Positions 20,169-27,827 are shown, counted from the stretch's first letter. The stretch: DNA of 29,199 bases from UMGS755 sp045652815 (GCA_045652815.1 JAZOLH010000040.1:1-29199), one strand, 5' to 3'. The notes: generated by a model from the sequence alone, not told the origin. Program-made: numbers and translations.

Positions 20169-20348
20169 ATGTATATGAGCGTAAAAAAAGATTGTTTCGC
20201 CTACCGCATCGGTCGGTGTAACGTTTTAACCGAAATGGTCTGTAAGCACGACAAGTGCTCTTTTTATAAAACCCACGAGGAAATGGAAAAAGACCGTGCC
20301 CGCTATGGATTTTTAAAGGATTATAAACCAAAGGAGAAGCAGGATTGA
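20169..20348 (+). CDS. Small cysteine-rich phage-type protein
   Basis: The 59-residue frame from ATG 20169 has AGGAG 4 bases upstream. It contains DCFAYRIGRCNVLTEMVC followed by KHDKCSFYKT: four cysteines in a C-x7-C-x7-C-x4-C spacing that could bind a metal. Proteins of this look are common in clostridial phages and plasmids; no function is established. The frame is open back to about 20055, and ATG 20070 would add 33 residues (MKLLNDREIDNFYGEDSAKI...) that look protein-like but lack a ribosome binding site, so the true start is uncertain. It overlaps the next gene by 4 bases. Confidence 0.6.
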   Translation: MYMSVKKDCFAYRIGRCNVLTEMVCKHDKCSFYKTHEEMEKDRARYGFLKDYKPKEKQD

Positions 20349-20698
20349 GACATTATATCAACAAACGAAACAACCCCGACAGTTTGCCCCACAACCTCTA
20401 TATGCAGATGATTTACATTCTGCGGGATTATGAAGAGGCAAGGCTCTCAGGCGGCGCAGAGGGGCGGGAAGAGCAATGGCTGGCTGTGGAGATAGGGGCT
20501 CGGAAACTGCGGCAGGATTATGAGGCGCGGGAGGATGCCTGCGGCAGTTTAAATCCCTTGCGTGCCTTTTTTGATTTTCCCTATTTTTCGTATATGTTTG
20601 CCCAGAAATCCAGAGAGATGGGCGCATCCAAACGGGCGTGGAATCTCTATCGCTGCCGCTTTGCACGGCTGGTGGCGGAGAATCTGGGGCTTTTGTGA
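20345..20698 (+). CDS. Small phage-like protein, possibly an ArpU/RinA or sigma-like regulator
   Basis: This 117-residue frame starts at TTG, overlapping the previous stop by 4 bases, with AAAGGAG upstream. The N-terminal RNNPDSLPHNLYMQMIYILR and the C-terminal SKRAWNLYRCRFARLVAENL resemble the ends of small phage late-transcription regulators in clostridial phages, where the C-terminus carries a helix-turn-helix. The middle (35-75) is variable and rich in Gly, Glu and Arg. The recognition comes from sequence feel, so the family is tentative. The higher GC of its second half differs from its neighbours. Confidence 0.5.
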   Translation: MRHYINKRNNPDSLPHNLYMQMIYILRDYEEARLSGGAEGREEQWLAVEIGARKLRQDYEAREDACGSLNPLRAFFDFPYFSYMFAQKSREMGASKRAWNLYRCRFARLVAENLGLL

Positions 20699-20733
20699 CG
20701 CCCTCCGCCGCCCCACAAGAAAAGGGATGCTTT

Positions 20734-20758
20734 CGGCGAACGCCGTCCCCCGCCCTAC
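20734..20758. repeat. GC-rich intergenic repeat with CCCCCGCCCTAC
   Basis: Hairpin CGGCG-AA-CGCCG (20734-20745) is followed by CCCCCGCCCTAC (20747-20758), identical to 14546-14557. Confidence 0.45.
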
Positions 20759-20789
20759 AACCACGAGGCCTTGGAGAACGACTGCAACA

Positions 20790-20822
20790 AAAAAGAGATT
20801 GTGCAGAGCACAATCTCTTTTT
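20790..20822. terminator. Bidirectional terminator between the phage-like genes and hydE
   Basis: A 15-base perfect stem (20790-20804 and 20808-20822) has a 3-base loop and T-runs on both strands. It overlaps the last base of the hydE stop codon. Confidence 0.9.
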
Positions 20823-21877
20823 TATTCCTTATAATCCCCGCGGGAAATTTCAATATGATACCCGATTTTAGAAAGGCGTTTTTCCAATGTATCTTTCGCC
20901 TCGGCACCTTCGGCACCATCGGAGAGTTTATTATCATACAGGGCGTAATCTTTTCTGTGATCTTTCGGCGATAAATTCGGCATCACAACGTTGGCGCCGG
21001 AGAGAATGGCCCGCTCTCTGCCCCCTTCTTCTAAGGTGCCCACCGCAGTGGTGGCGGGAATCAGAGCATGGGGATGCCCGATGCGAAGCAGAGAAATCAA
21101 AAACAGCGTCAGTTCCAAATCCCCTGCTTTTTCGTTACCAAAAGGCGTGTCGCTCTGGGGAAGAAAAGGGCCGATGCCAATCATCTGGGGGCGGAGTTTT
21201 TGCAAAAACACAAGGTCATCCGCTATGTTCTCCGCACGCTGATAGGGAGAGCCCACCAAAAAGCCGCTACCCACCTGAAAACCGATGTCCTTTAAATCAA
21301 AAAGGCATTGTTTGCGGGTTTCGGGGGACATTTCGGCAGGGTGCAGTTTGCCATAATGGGTATCGTCCGCTGTTTCGTGACGCAAAAGATAACGGTCGGC
21401 ACCTGCATCATAAAAACCTTGATACACGTCGCGGCTTTTTTCCCCAACGGACAGGGTGACCGCGCAATCAGGATACCGCTTTTTGATTTCGCGAACAAGG
21501 TTTGCAAGGCGCACATCGGAAAAACCGCCATCTTCACCGCCCTGCAGCACAAAGGTGCGAAAACCCAGCCCGTGCCCCTGCTCACAGCAGGACAGGATAT
21601 CTTCATCCGTCAGGCGATAGCGATTGCAGGATGTGTTGCTCCTCCTGAGTCCGCAATAATAACAATCATTTTTGCAAATATTTGAAATTTCAATGAGTCC
21701 ACGAATATAAATGCCCTTGCCAAAGTTCTGCTCCGCAATGTTGCGGGCGCGCTCGCCTGCATAGGCAGAAAGTTCGGGAGACGCTCCTTGAACAAGCGCC
21801 AGATATTCTTCTTTGGTCAGGGTTTTTTCGGCTTCCAGTGTATCAATCAAGCGAGTCAGCGATGCAAAATCCATCAT
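20822..21877 (-). CDS. hydE: [FeFe]-hydrogenase H-cluster radical SAM maturase HydE
   Basis: This 351-residue radical SAM enzyme has the cluster motif CKNDCYYC with C68, C72 and C75, preceded by the HydE-like GLIEISNICKNDC block. It also has FVLQGGEDGGF, and a late PATTAVGTLEEGGRERAIL followed by GANVVMPNLSP, all typical of HydE. HydE works with HydF and HydG to build the H-cluster of [FeFe]-hydrogenase and acts early on the dithiomethylamine-forming pathway. Neither HydF, HydG nor a hydrogenase is in the window. The ATG overlaps the mnmA stop by 4 bases. Biotin synthase-like relatives are the main alternative, but the C-terminal half fits HydE better. Confidence 0.88.
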   Translation of the reverse strand: MMDFASLTRLIDTLEAEKTLTKEEYLALVQGASPELSAYAGERARNIAEQNFGKGIYIRGLIEISNICKNDCYYCGLRRSNTSCNRYRLTDEDILSCCEQGHGLGFRTFVLQGGEDGGFSDVRLANLVREIKKRYPDCAVTLSVGEKSRDVYQGFYDAGADRYLLRHETADDTHYGKLHPAEMSPETRKQCLFDLKDIGFQVGSGFLVGSPYQRAENIADDLVFLQKLRPQMIGIGPFLPQSDTPFGNEKAGDLELTLFLISLLRIGHPHALIPATTAVGTLEEGGRERAILSGANVVMPNLSPKDHRKDYALYDNKLSDGAEGAEAKDTLEKRLSKIGYHIEISRGDYKE

Positions 21878-22908
21878 CTCTCACCGCCTTCAATATAACC
21901 GCCGCCAACCACAACTTCGCCATCATAAAACACCATGGACTGACCCGGTGCGGCGGCACGCTGCGGCTCGGAAAACTCGGCAACAACGCCATTTTCCGTT
22001 CCATAAAGTTTGGCTTTGGTTTCTTTTTGACTGTATCGGATTTTGGCGGTAACTTCCATACCATCGGTCTCTTTATCGCAAGCAATCCAGTTGACATCAC
22101 GGGCATACACGCGGTTTGAAAACAGACCCGTTTCCGCACCCAGCACCACCTGATTTTTCTCCGCATTTTTAGAAAGAACAAAGGCGGGTGCGCCGAGAGC
22201 GATGCCAAGACCCTTGCGCTGACCCACGGTGTAACGAATGAGACCTTTGTGGCGACCCAAAACGTTGCCTGCCTCATCCACAAAATCACCATCGGGATAG
22301 GCGGCACCTTTTAAAAGTTCCAACACCGCCGCATAATCCCCATCGGGCACAAAGCAAATGTCCTGACTATCGGGCTTTTGGGCGTTGGGGAGACCAATAT
22401 CCATAGCAATCTCGCGAATCTCCGCCTTGGTTAAATCACCCAGGGGGAACACGCTGCGGGACAGTTGTTCCTGAGACAGACGGTAGAGCATATAGGTCTG
22501 GTCCTTGGCGGTATCTTTGGCACGCAGGAGCAGGGTTCTGCCCGAGCCGCTATCATAAGAAAGTTTGGCATAATGCCCTGTTGCCACGCCATCACATCCC
22601 ATTTCGATGGCTTTATCCAGTAGCAGACCAAACTTGATTTTTTCGTTGCAAACAATACAGGGGTTGGGGGTTTCGCCCCGTTCATAACTATCAATAAAAT
22701 CCTGAATTACAAACTTTTTAAAGTTTTCCCGCTCATCAAAGGCATAAAAAGAAATGCCCAGACGGTCTGCTGCGGCTTTTGCATCAGAGGTGGGCATACC
22801 TGTCAGGTGCAGGGTTGCACCGCAAAGGGCAATATCAGATTGTAAAAGCAGGTGAGCCGCCACGGAGCTATCAACGCCGCCGGACATGGCAATCATCACT
22901 TTATTCAT
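21874..22908 (-). CDS. mnmA: tRNA-specific 2-thiouridylase MnmA
   Basis: This 344-residue protein makes the 2-thio group of U34 in tRNAs for Lys, Glu and Gln, using ATP and sulfur relayed from a cysteine desulfurase. The PP-loop SGGVDSSVA is at 9-17. The active-site cysteines are C87 in NPCIVCNEKIKFG and C185 in SQDICFVPDG. TGHYAKL and DQTYMLYRLSQ are also conserved. It overlaps the B6 kinase gene upstream and hydE downstream by 4 bases each, so all three are translated together. Length is normal, slightly short. Confidence 0.96.
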   Translation of the reverse strand: MNKVMIAMSGGVDSSVAAHLLLQSDIALCGATLHLTGMPTSDAKAAADRLGISFYAFDERENFKKFVIQDFIDSYERGETPNPCIVCNEKIKFGLLLDKAIEMGCDGVATGHYAKLSYDSGSGRTLLLRAKDTAKDQTYMLYRLSQEQLSRSVFPLGDLTKAEIREIAMDIGLPNAQKPDSQDICFVPDGDYAAVLELLKGAAYPDGDFVDEAGNVLGRHKGLIRYTVGQRKGLGIALGAPAFVLSKNAEKNQVVLGAETGLFSNRVYARDVNWIACDKETDGMEVTAKIRYSQKETKAKLYGTENGVVAEFSEPQRAAAPGQSMVFYDGEVVVGGGYIEGGER

Positions 22909-23762
22909 TCTGCTTTCTCCTTTAACATTTTAATGAGAGTAGGCAAATTCTGTTCAAAGTTTACGCCATAGCGCAAATCTTTATCCATTTCCTTTGTGGT
23001 TTTAATGGAAAGTACAGTGTAATCCGCCGCAATACCTGCCGCATCGGAAAGGGAAAAGCCTTCCATCAAAGCGGCCAGCAAGGTAGCGGCATACACGTCG
23101 CCCGTACCGTGATAAAAACCATCCACTTTATCCCGCAAAACAATTTGTTTTTCACCTGTTTTGCCATTGGCTGTAGCGGCACCTAAATGGTCGTTATCAA
23201 AATGAACACCTGTCAGCACCACATCGCCGCCGGAGATTTGTAAAAGACCATCTAAAAGTCGATGGATTTCCGCCTCGGTGTAAGGACCTGCCTGATAGGG
23301 CTCCCCAAGGAGCAGATAGGCCTCGGTCATGTTGGGCACAATCACGTGGGCGCGGGCACAAAGTTGACGCATACAGGTGGGGAAGTTTTCATCAAAAACG
23401 GGATATAAAACACCGTCGTCACCCATCACGGGGTCAACCACAATCAAGGTGTTTTCCCCTGCAATGCGGTCTAAAACGCGGCAGATAATTTCCGTTTGCT
23501 CGTGAGAGCCCAAAAAACCGGAATAAATCGCATCAAAACTAATGCCCTGACTCACCCAATGGTCAGCAATGGGCAAAATATCATCGGTCAGGTCGCGATA
23601 GGTGTACCCCGTGAAGCCCCCCGTGTGTGTAGAGAGCACCGCTGTGGGAATACAGCAGGTTTCAAATCCTGCGGCAGATAAAAGCGGCAAAGCAACCGTC
23701 AGCGAGCATTTGCCGAAGCAGGAAATATCATGAATGGCGGCAATGCGCTTTTGTCTTTCCAT
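22905..23762 (-). CDS. Pyridoxamine/pyridoxal kinase (PdxY/PdxK-like)
   Basis: This 285-residue ribokinase-family protein opens with RIAAIHDISCFGKCSLTVAL, followed by FETCCIPTAVLSTHTGGF, the signature of clostridial pyridoxamine kinases. VVDPVMGDDG is at about 137-146, and the anion-hole motif GTGDVYAATLLAAL with its catalytic Asp is near 225. It phosphorylates B6 vitamers to make PLP or PMP. I use ATG 23762, spaced 9 bases from AGAAAGG, rather than the TTG at 23771. It is first in the operon with mnmA and hydE. PLP is needed by the cysteine desulfurase that supplies MnmA, which gives a possible metabolic reason for the grouping. Confidence 0.92.
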   Translation of the reverse strand: MERQKRIAAIHDISCFGKCSLTVALPLLSAAGFETCCIPTAVLSTHTGGFTGYTYRDLTDDILPIADHWVSQGISFDAIYSGFLGSHEQTEIICRVLDRIAGENTLIVVDPVMGDDGVLYPVFDENFPTCMRQLCARAHVIVPNMTEAYLLLGEPYQAGPYTEAEIHRLLDGLLQISGGDVVLTGVHFDNDHLGAATANGKTGEKQIVLRDKVDGFYHGTGDVYAATLLAALMEGFSLSDAAGIAADYTVLSIKTTKEMDKDLRYGVNFEQNLPTLIKMLKEKAE

Positions 23763-23780
23763 GTGACCCAACCTTTCTGA

Positions 23781-23812
23781 TAAGCCGAGGGGAAATGTAT
23801 ACTCTCGGCTTA
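23781..23812 (-). promoter_or_regulatory. Leader hairpin of the kinase-mnmA-hydE operon
   Basis: AAGCCGAG/CTCGGCTT (23782-23789 and 23804-23811), with an extra T-A pair outside, closes a 14-base loop in the short leader. There is no T-run, so it is not a terminator. It may stabilise the 5' end. Confidence 0.45.
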
Positions 23813-23827
23813 AAATCTTCTTATATT

Positions 23828-23856
23828 ATTATATCCGCTTGCAAAGTTTTTGTCAA
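23828..23856 (-). promoter_or_regulatory. Promoter of the kinase-mnmA-hydE operon
   Basis: Minus strand -35 TTGACA (23851-23856), 17-base spacer, -10 TATAAT (23828-23833), exact consensus. It overlaps the prfA promoter region on the other strand. Confidence 0.85.
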
Positions 23857-23867
23857 TATGGTATAAT
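23839..23867 (+). promoter_or_regulatory. Promoter of prfA-cdaA-cdaR
   Basis: -35 TTGCAA (23839-23844), 17-base spacer, -10 TATAAT (23862-23867). Predicted start is near 23874. The -10 lies within the left arm of the inverted repeat at 23860-23903. Confidence 0.75.
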
Positions 23868-23903
23868 GGGGTTGAAGTGTCTGCACTTCAACCCCATTAT
23901 ACC
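23860..23903 (+). promoter_or_regulatory. Perfect 20-bp inverted repeat over the prfA -10 region and start
   Basis: Arms 23860-23879 and 23884-23903 are exact reverse complements around the loop TCTG. The mRNA predicted to begin near 23874 would carry a 5'-terminal hairpin of about 6 bp. The -10 hexamer starts at arm position 3, exactly as in the repeat at 792-833, though the sequences are unrelated. A T-run is absent, so it is not a terminator. Confidence 0.75.
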
Positions 23904-23923
23904 TCTCTATAAAGGAGAACACC

Positions 23924-25000
23924 ATGTTTGAAAAACTTTCATTTATAGAAGATCGCTTCACAGAGCTTGCTGATAAAATCAGTGATCCCGATGTGATTGC
24001 CGATCAGGAAACCTGGCGCAAACTCTGTAAAGAGCACGCCGACATTACCCCCATCGTTGAAAAATACAGGGAGTATAAAGGCGTTCGCGATACCATCGAA
24101 GAGGCCGAACTTCTGCTTTCTGACGATTCCACCGATAAGGACTTTCGCGAAATGCTGGAAGATGAAATCTTAGAAGGCAAAAAATCCATCGAGGTTCTCT
24201 CCGACGAACTGAAGATTCTGCTCCTGCCCAAAGACCCCAACGATGAAAAGAACGTTATCGTTGAAATCCGTGGCGGCGCAGGTGGTGACGAAGCGGCGCT
24301 CTTTGCGGGCAATTTGTTCCGTATGTACTCTATGTATGCCGAATCAAACCGCTGGCGTATTGAAATTTTAAGCCAGAACGCTTCTGATTTAGGCGGCTAC
24401 AAGGAAATTTCTTTTAGTATTGAAGGTGCGGGTGCTTACTCCCGCTTAAAATTTGAATCCGGCGTGCACCGCGTGCAGCGTGTGCCCGAAACCGAGTCTT
24501 CCGGTCGTATTCACACCTCCACCGTTACCGTTGCGGTACTGCCCGAAGTGGAAGAAGTGGAAGTGGATATCAACCAGAACGACCTTAGAATCGACGTGTT
24601 CCGCGCCGGCGGCCCCGGCGGTCAGTGCGTTAACACCACCGACTCTGCCGTTCGTATCACCCACTTGCCCACAGGCCTCGTGGTTTCCTGTCAGGATGAA
24701 AAATCCCAGCACAAGAACAAAGATAAAGCCATGAAAATTCTCCGTTCCCGCCTCTTTGACCTGATGCTTTCTCAGCAGCAGGCACAGATTGCACAGGAAC
24801 GTAAAAGTCAGGTGGGTACAGGCGACCGAAGTGAACGCATCCGTACTTATAACTATCCGCAGGGTCGCGTGACCGACCATCGCGTTGGCCTGACTCTCCA
24901 TCGTTTAGAAGCCATTTTAAACGGTGACCTGGATGAAATTATTGATACCCTGATTACCACCCATCAGAGTGAGTTACTCAAACAAAGCGCAGAACAATAA
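23924..25000 (+). CDS. prfA: Peptide chain release factor 1
   Basis: This 358-residue class I release factor reads UAA and UAG. The peptidyl-hydrolysis motif GGQ is at 232-234 (RAGGPGGQCVNTTDSA), and the stop-codon-reading PxT motif is P188-E189-T190 in RVQRVPETESSG, diagnostic for RF1 rather than the SPF of RF2. The length is typical. The ATG has AAAGGAG upstream. prmC, the usual methyltransferase partner gene, is not adjacent. cdaA follows after 23 bases on the same strand. Confidence 0.97.
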   Translation: MFEKLSFIEDRFTELADKISDPDVIADQETWRKLCKEHADITPIVEKYREYKGVRDTIEEAELLLSDDSTDKDFREMLEDEILEGKKSIEVLSDELKILLLPKDPNDEKNVIVEIRGGAGGDEAALFAGNLFRMYSMYAESNRWRIEILSQNASDLGGYKEISFSIEGAGAYSRLKFESGVHRVQRVPETESSGRIHTSTVTVAVLPEVEEVEVDINQNDLRIDVFRAGGPGGQCVNTTDSAVRITHLPTGLVVSCQDEKSQHKNKDKAMKILRSRLFDLMLSQQQAQIAQERKSQVGTGDRSERIRTYNYPQGRVTDHRVGLTLHRLEAILNGDLDEIIDTLITTHQSELLKQSAEQ

Positions 25001-25023
25001 ATTTTCCCAAAGGAAGTGATTTT

Positions 25024-25863
25024 GTGGAATTTTTAAACGACGTTTGGTCTTTCATCACCAGCATCCGCTTGACCGACATTGTGGACGTGGGCATTGTTGC
25101 CATCATCCTCTACAACATTATGAAATTCATCCGCCAGACCCGTGCCATTCAGCTGTTAAAGGGCATCGGCATCCTGCTGGTTGTGATGTGGGTCAGCGAT
25201 TGGTTGCAACTTAATGTTATCAACTTTATCCTGATTAACACCATGCAGGTTGGTGTTACTGCCCTGCTGATTATTTTCCAGCCCGAATTGCGTCGTGCTC
25301 TGGAGCATTTGGGTCACAGCAAACTGGGCGGTATGTTCACCTTTGATGAGCACGAAGAATCTTTCGATATGATTGACGAGGTTTGTATTGCTGTTTCCGG
25401 TTGCGCCGCCACTAAAACCGGCGCCCTGATTGTGTTTGAACGCCAGACAAGACTCAATGATGTGTTAACCGGCGGCACTATGGTGAATGCAGAAATCTCT
25501 TCTGAAATGCTGGAAAACATTTTTGTTCCCGGTGCACCCCTCCACGATGGTGCGGTGATTATCCGTAACGAACGCATTTATATGGCGGCAACCGTGTTGC
25601 CCCTTTCCTCTAACAAAAAACTGAGCAAAGAATTCGGCACCCGTCACAGAGCGGCGCTGGGCGTTTCCGAAGTGTCTGATTGCGTGGCGCTGGTTGTGTC
25701 TGAAGAAACGGGTAGAATCTCCGTTATGATTGACGGTAATATGATTCGCAACTTATCTGTTGCCTCTCTTTCTAAACTGCTCAACAAGGTGCTCCGCACA
25801 GAAGCTGAGGAAAAGAACAGCCCGTCTAAATTCTTTAGTATGTTTGGGAGGGCGAAACAATGA
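25024..25863 (+). CDS. cdaA: Diadenylate cyclase CdaA
   Basis: This 279-residue membrane enzyme makes c-di-AMP from two ATP. Three N-terminal transmembrane helices (about 15-34, 42-60, 64-84) precede the DAC domain, with the motifs DGA at 175-177 (APLHDGAVII) and RHR at 207-209 (GTRHRAALG), both catalytic. The start is GTG with AAAGGAAGTGA upstream. It overlaps cdaR by 4 bases (ATGA). c-di-AMP controls potassium and osmolyte transport and cell-wall balance in Bacillota. In many relatives cdaA-cdaR is followed by glmM; here a terminator follows instead. Confidence 0.97.
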   Translation: MEFLNDVWSFITSIRLTDIVDVGIVAIILYNIMKFIRQTRAIQLLKGIGILLVVMWVSDWLQLNVINFILINTMQVGVTALLIIFQPELRRALEHLGHSKLGGMFTFDEHEESFDMIDEVCIAVSGCAATKTGALIVFERQTRLNDVLTGGTMVNAEISSEMLENIFVPGAPLHDGAVIIRNERIYMAATVLPLSSNKKLSKEFGTRHRAALGVSEVSDCVALVVSEETGRISVMIDGNMIRNLSVASLSKLLNKVLRTEAEEKNSPSKFFSMFGRAKQ

Positions 25864-26810
25864 AAAAGTTTAATATGAACAGCGATTCCGCCCTGAAATT
25901 TATATCTGTTTTCTTTGCCATCTGCCTGTGGTTCTATGTTGTGCAGGTGGAAAATCCCGATGTGGAACGTACCATTAAAAACGTGCCCGTTGTGTTTGCT
26001 GGTCAGGAAGAACTGGCTGATAAAAAACTGATTACCTTAAACGATAACGAACAAACCGTGGATATTAAAATTCAGGGTTCTCGTAAATACGTGATGGACA
26101 CAAACAGCAAAAATCTGATTGTTCGTGCCGATGTTTCAAGCATTTCTTCTATCGGCAACCACCCTGTTGTTGTCAGCGTGGTAGCACCTTATGCAGATGT
26201 GCAGATTGTGGATAAAAACCCCGCTTCTTTAATGATTGAAGTTGACCAGCTCGTCTCTGTAGAGAAGCCTGTTTCCATCAACTTTAAAGGTTCGCCCCGT
26301 TCTTCTTATGCGGTGGGTAACCTGACCGCGAGTCCGGAAAAAGTGACCGTAACAGGTCCCAAAACCATTGTGGACAGTGTTCAGTCTGTGGCCGCAACGG
26401 TGGATGTGAGCGGTAAAAATGCCGATGTTGTGGCAACCCTGCCTTTTGTGGCGGTTGGCACCAACAACACCGAAATTGATACCCATCTTTTAACGTATTC
26501 CGTAGAACAGGTAGAAGTTCACGCGGAAATTTTAAAAACCAAAACCGTGCCTCTGCAGGCAGTTTTCTCGGATGCACTCCGCCACAAAGCCAGCGAATTA
26601 CAGCTTGACGAAGGCAGTATCCGTCAGATTAAAATTGCAGGTGTGCAGTCTGTGATTGAAAATGTTACCGTTATCCGCACAAAGCCGATTACATCAAGTG
26701 CATTGGGTGCTGATAACGAAGCCACCGTTGAACTGGTTCTGCCCCCGGGCGTTCGCAGTGTTGATGGTGAAAAGTTCACCTTACGATTTGTGAAAAAAGA
26801 GGCTGAATAA
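25860..26810 (+). CDS. cdaR: CdaR, YbbR-domain regulator of diadenylate cyclase
   Basis: This 316-residue protein has one N-terminal transmembrane helix (about 12-31) and then a series of YbbR repeats on the outer face. Each repeat shows the pattern of a hydrophobic beta-strand, then V(S/T)VxGP or similar, as in PEKVTVTGPKTIVDSVQSV (about 159-177). CdaR binds CdaA through the membrane and modulates its activity. The ATG overlaps the cdaA stop, indicating translational coupling. The first repeat contains VDIKIQGSRKYV. Confidence 0.92.
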   Translation: MKKFNMNSDSALKFISVFFAICLWFYVVQVENPDVERTIKNVPVVFAGQEELADKKLITLNDNEQTVDIKIQGSRKYVMDTNSKNLIVRADVSSISSIGNHPVVVSVVAPYADVQIVDKNPASLMIEVDQLVSVEKPVSINFKGSPRSSYAVGNLTASPEKVTVTGPKTIVDSVQSVAATVDVSGKNADVVATLPFVAVGTNNTEIDTHLLTYSVEQVEVHAEILKTKTVPLQAVFSDALRHKASELQLDEGSIRQIKIAGVQSVIENVTVIRTKPITSSALGADNEATVELVLPPGVRSVDGEKFTLRFVKKEAE

Positions 26811-26814
26811 ATAG

Positions 26815-26842
26815 AAAGCACCGCTCGAAAGAGCGGTGCTTT
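26815..26842 (+). terminator. Terminator of prfA-cdaA-cdaR
   Basis: A 12-base perfect stem (26815-26826 and 26831-26842) with tetraloop GAAA ends in a T-run. It lies just before the convergent gpr stop codon. Confidence 0.93.
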
Positions 26843-26844
26843 TT

Positions 26845-27807
26845 TTATGAAATAAAAGCCTCCATATCGGCCAACGTAATGCCCTCATGGAGGGCAAAAT
26901 TAATGCCGCCCGCTACCGCGCGGGAGACTCTATCGATGGTGAGGTCCACATCTTTGGGGGTAACGATAAACCCGCCCATCTGCTCGGGTACCGCGCCGCG
27001 AAACAGGGCATACTGTTCATCTCTATCCATAGCCGAAAGGGCGGTTTTAATCTCCTCTGCGCCCTCGGCGAGCGAAGAAGCCGCCAGTTCTAAAACATCG
27101 GCGGTGATGGTGGCGGCATCAATGACGGTGGGCACGCCGATGGCAATCACGGGCACGCCCAAGGTGCTTCGATCCAGCGCCTTTCGTTTGTTGCCAACCC
27201 CCGAGCCGGGGGCAATGCCCGTATCGCAAAGTTGAACGGTGGTGCTGATTCTGTCGATGCTCCGTGCCGCCAAGGCATCAATGGCAACCAGCGCATCGGG
27301 GCGGATTTTATCCACGAGGGACTGAATAATTTCCCCCGTTTCCATGCCCGTTGTGCCCAAAACCCCCGGCGCAATGGCACAAACGGAGCGGATGCCCTCA
27401 GAAAGTTCATCAGGCATATAGGTAAACAAATGGCGGGTGACCATCAGCCGCGCCACAACCTTGGGTCCTAAGGCATCGGGGGTGATGCTCTCGTTTCCCA
27501 GCCCCACCACCAGCACTTTGCTGTTTTTTCCCAAGGTCAGCAAAGCAGAAAGTTCTTCTGCCAGCACGTGACACAAGTTTTCGTAATCTTCCCCGTCCGC
27601 CAAATTCAGTTCGGGGAATTCCACAGTTATATAGTTGCCGATGGGTCGCCCCATTTTGGCCTGCGCCTCTAAATCTTCAATCTTCACGCGGGAAATTTGC
27701 GTGCCCCGTTTTTCCTCCCGATTAACGCTGACGCCTGACAGTTCCTCGGCGGCCTCCGTTAACATTTCGTGCATCTCGATGGCTAAATCGGTCCGGATTT
27801 GTCTCAA
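26845..27807 (-). CDS. gpr: Spore germination endopeptidase GPR
   Basis: This 320-residue protease degrades small acid-soluble spore proteins when spores germinate. It carries the start region RQIRTDLAIEMHEM, close to the (V/I)RTDLAxE motif at GPR N-termini, the VVGLGNESITPDALGPKV block and the VAIDALAARSIDRISTTVQL block, both diagnostic. I take the TTG at 27807 as start because AAGGAGG lies 6-7 bases upstream; the open frame upstream includes promoter and terminator DNA. A sigma-G-like promoter stands directly upstream, matching the forespore control known for gpr. The gene shows the organism has or recently had sporulation capacity. Confidence 0.94.
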   Translation of the reverse strand: MRQIRTDLAIEMHEMLTEAAEELSGVSVNREEKRGTQISRVKIEDLEAQAKMGRPIGNYITVEFPELNLADGEDYENLCHVLAEELSALLTLGKNSKVLVVGLGNESITPDALGPKVVARLMVTRHLFTYMPDELSEGIRSVCAIAPGVLGTTGMETGEIIQSLVDKIRPDALVAIDALAARSIDRISTTVQLCDTGIAPGSGVGNKRKALDRSTLGVPVIAIGVPTVIDAATITADVLELAASSLAEGAEEIKTALSAMDRDEQYALFRGAVPEQMGGFIVTPKDVDLTIDRVSRAVAGGINFALHEGITLADMEAFIS

Positions 27808-27827
27808 TCTGACCCCTCCTTTTTGAT

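Noticed and set aside
23860..23903. Intrinsic terminator before prfA
   Set aside because: The second arm is followed by TCTCTATAAAGG, not a T-run, and the -10 hexamer lies inside the first arm.
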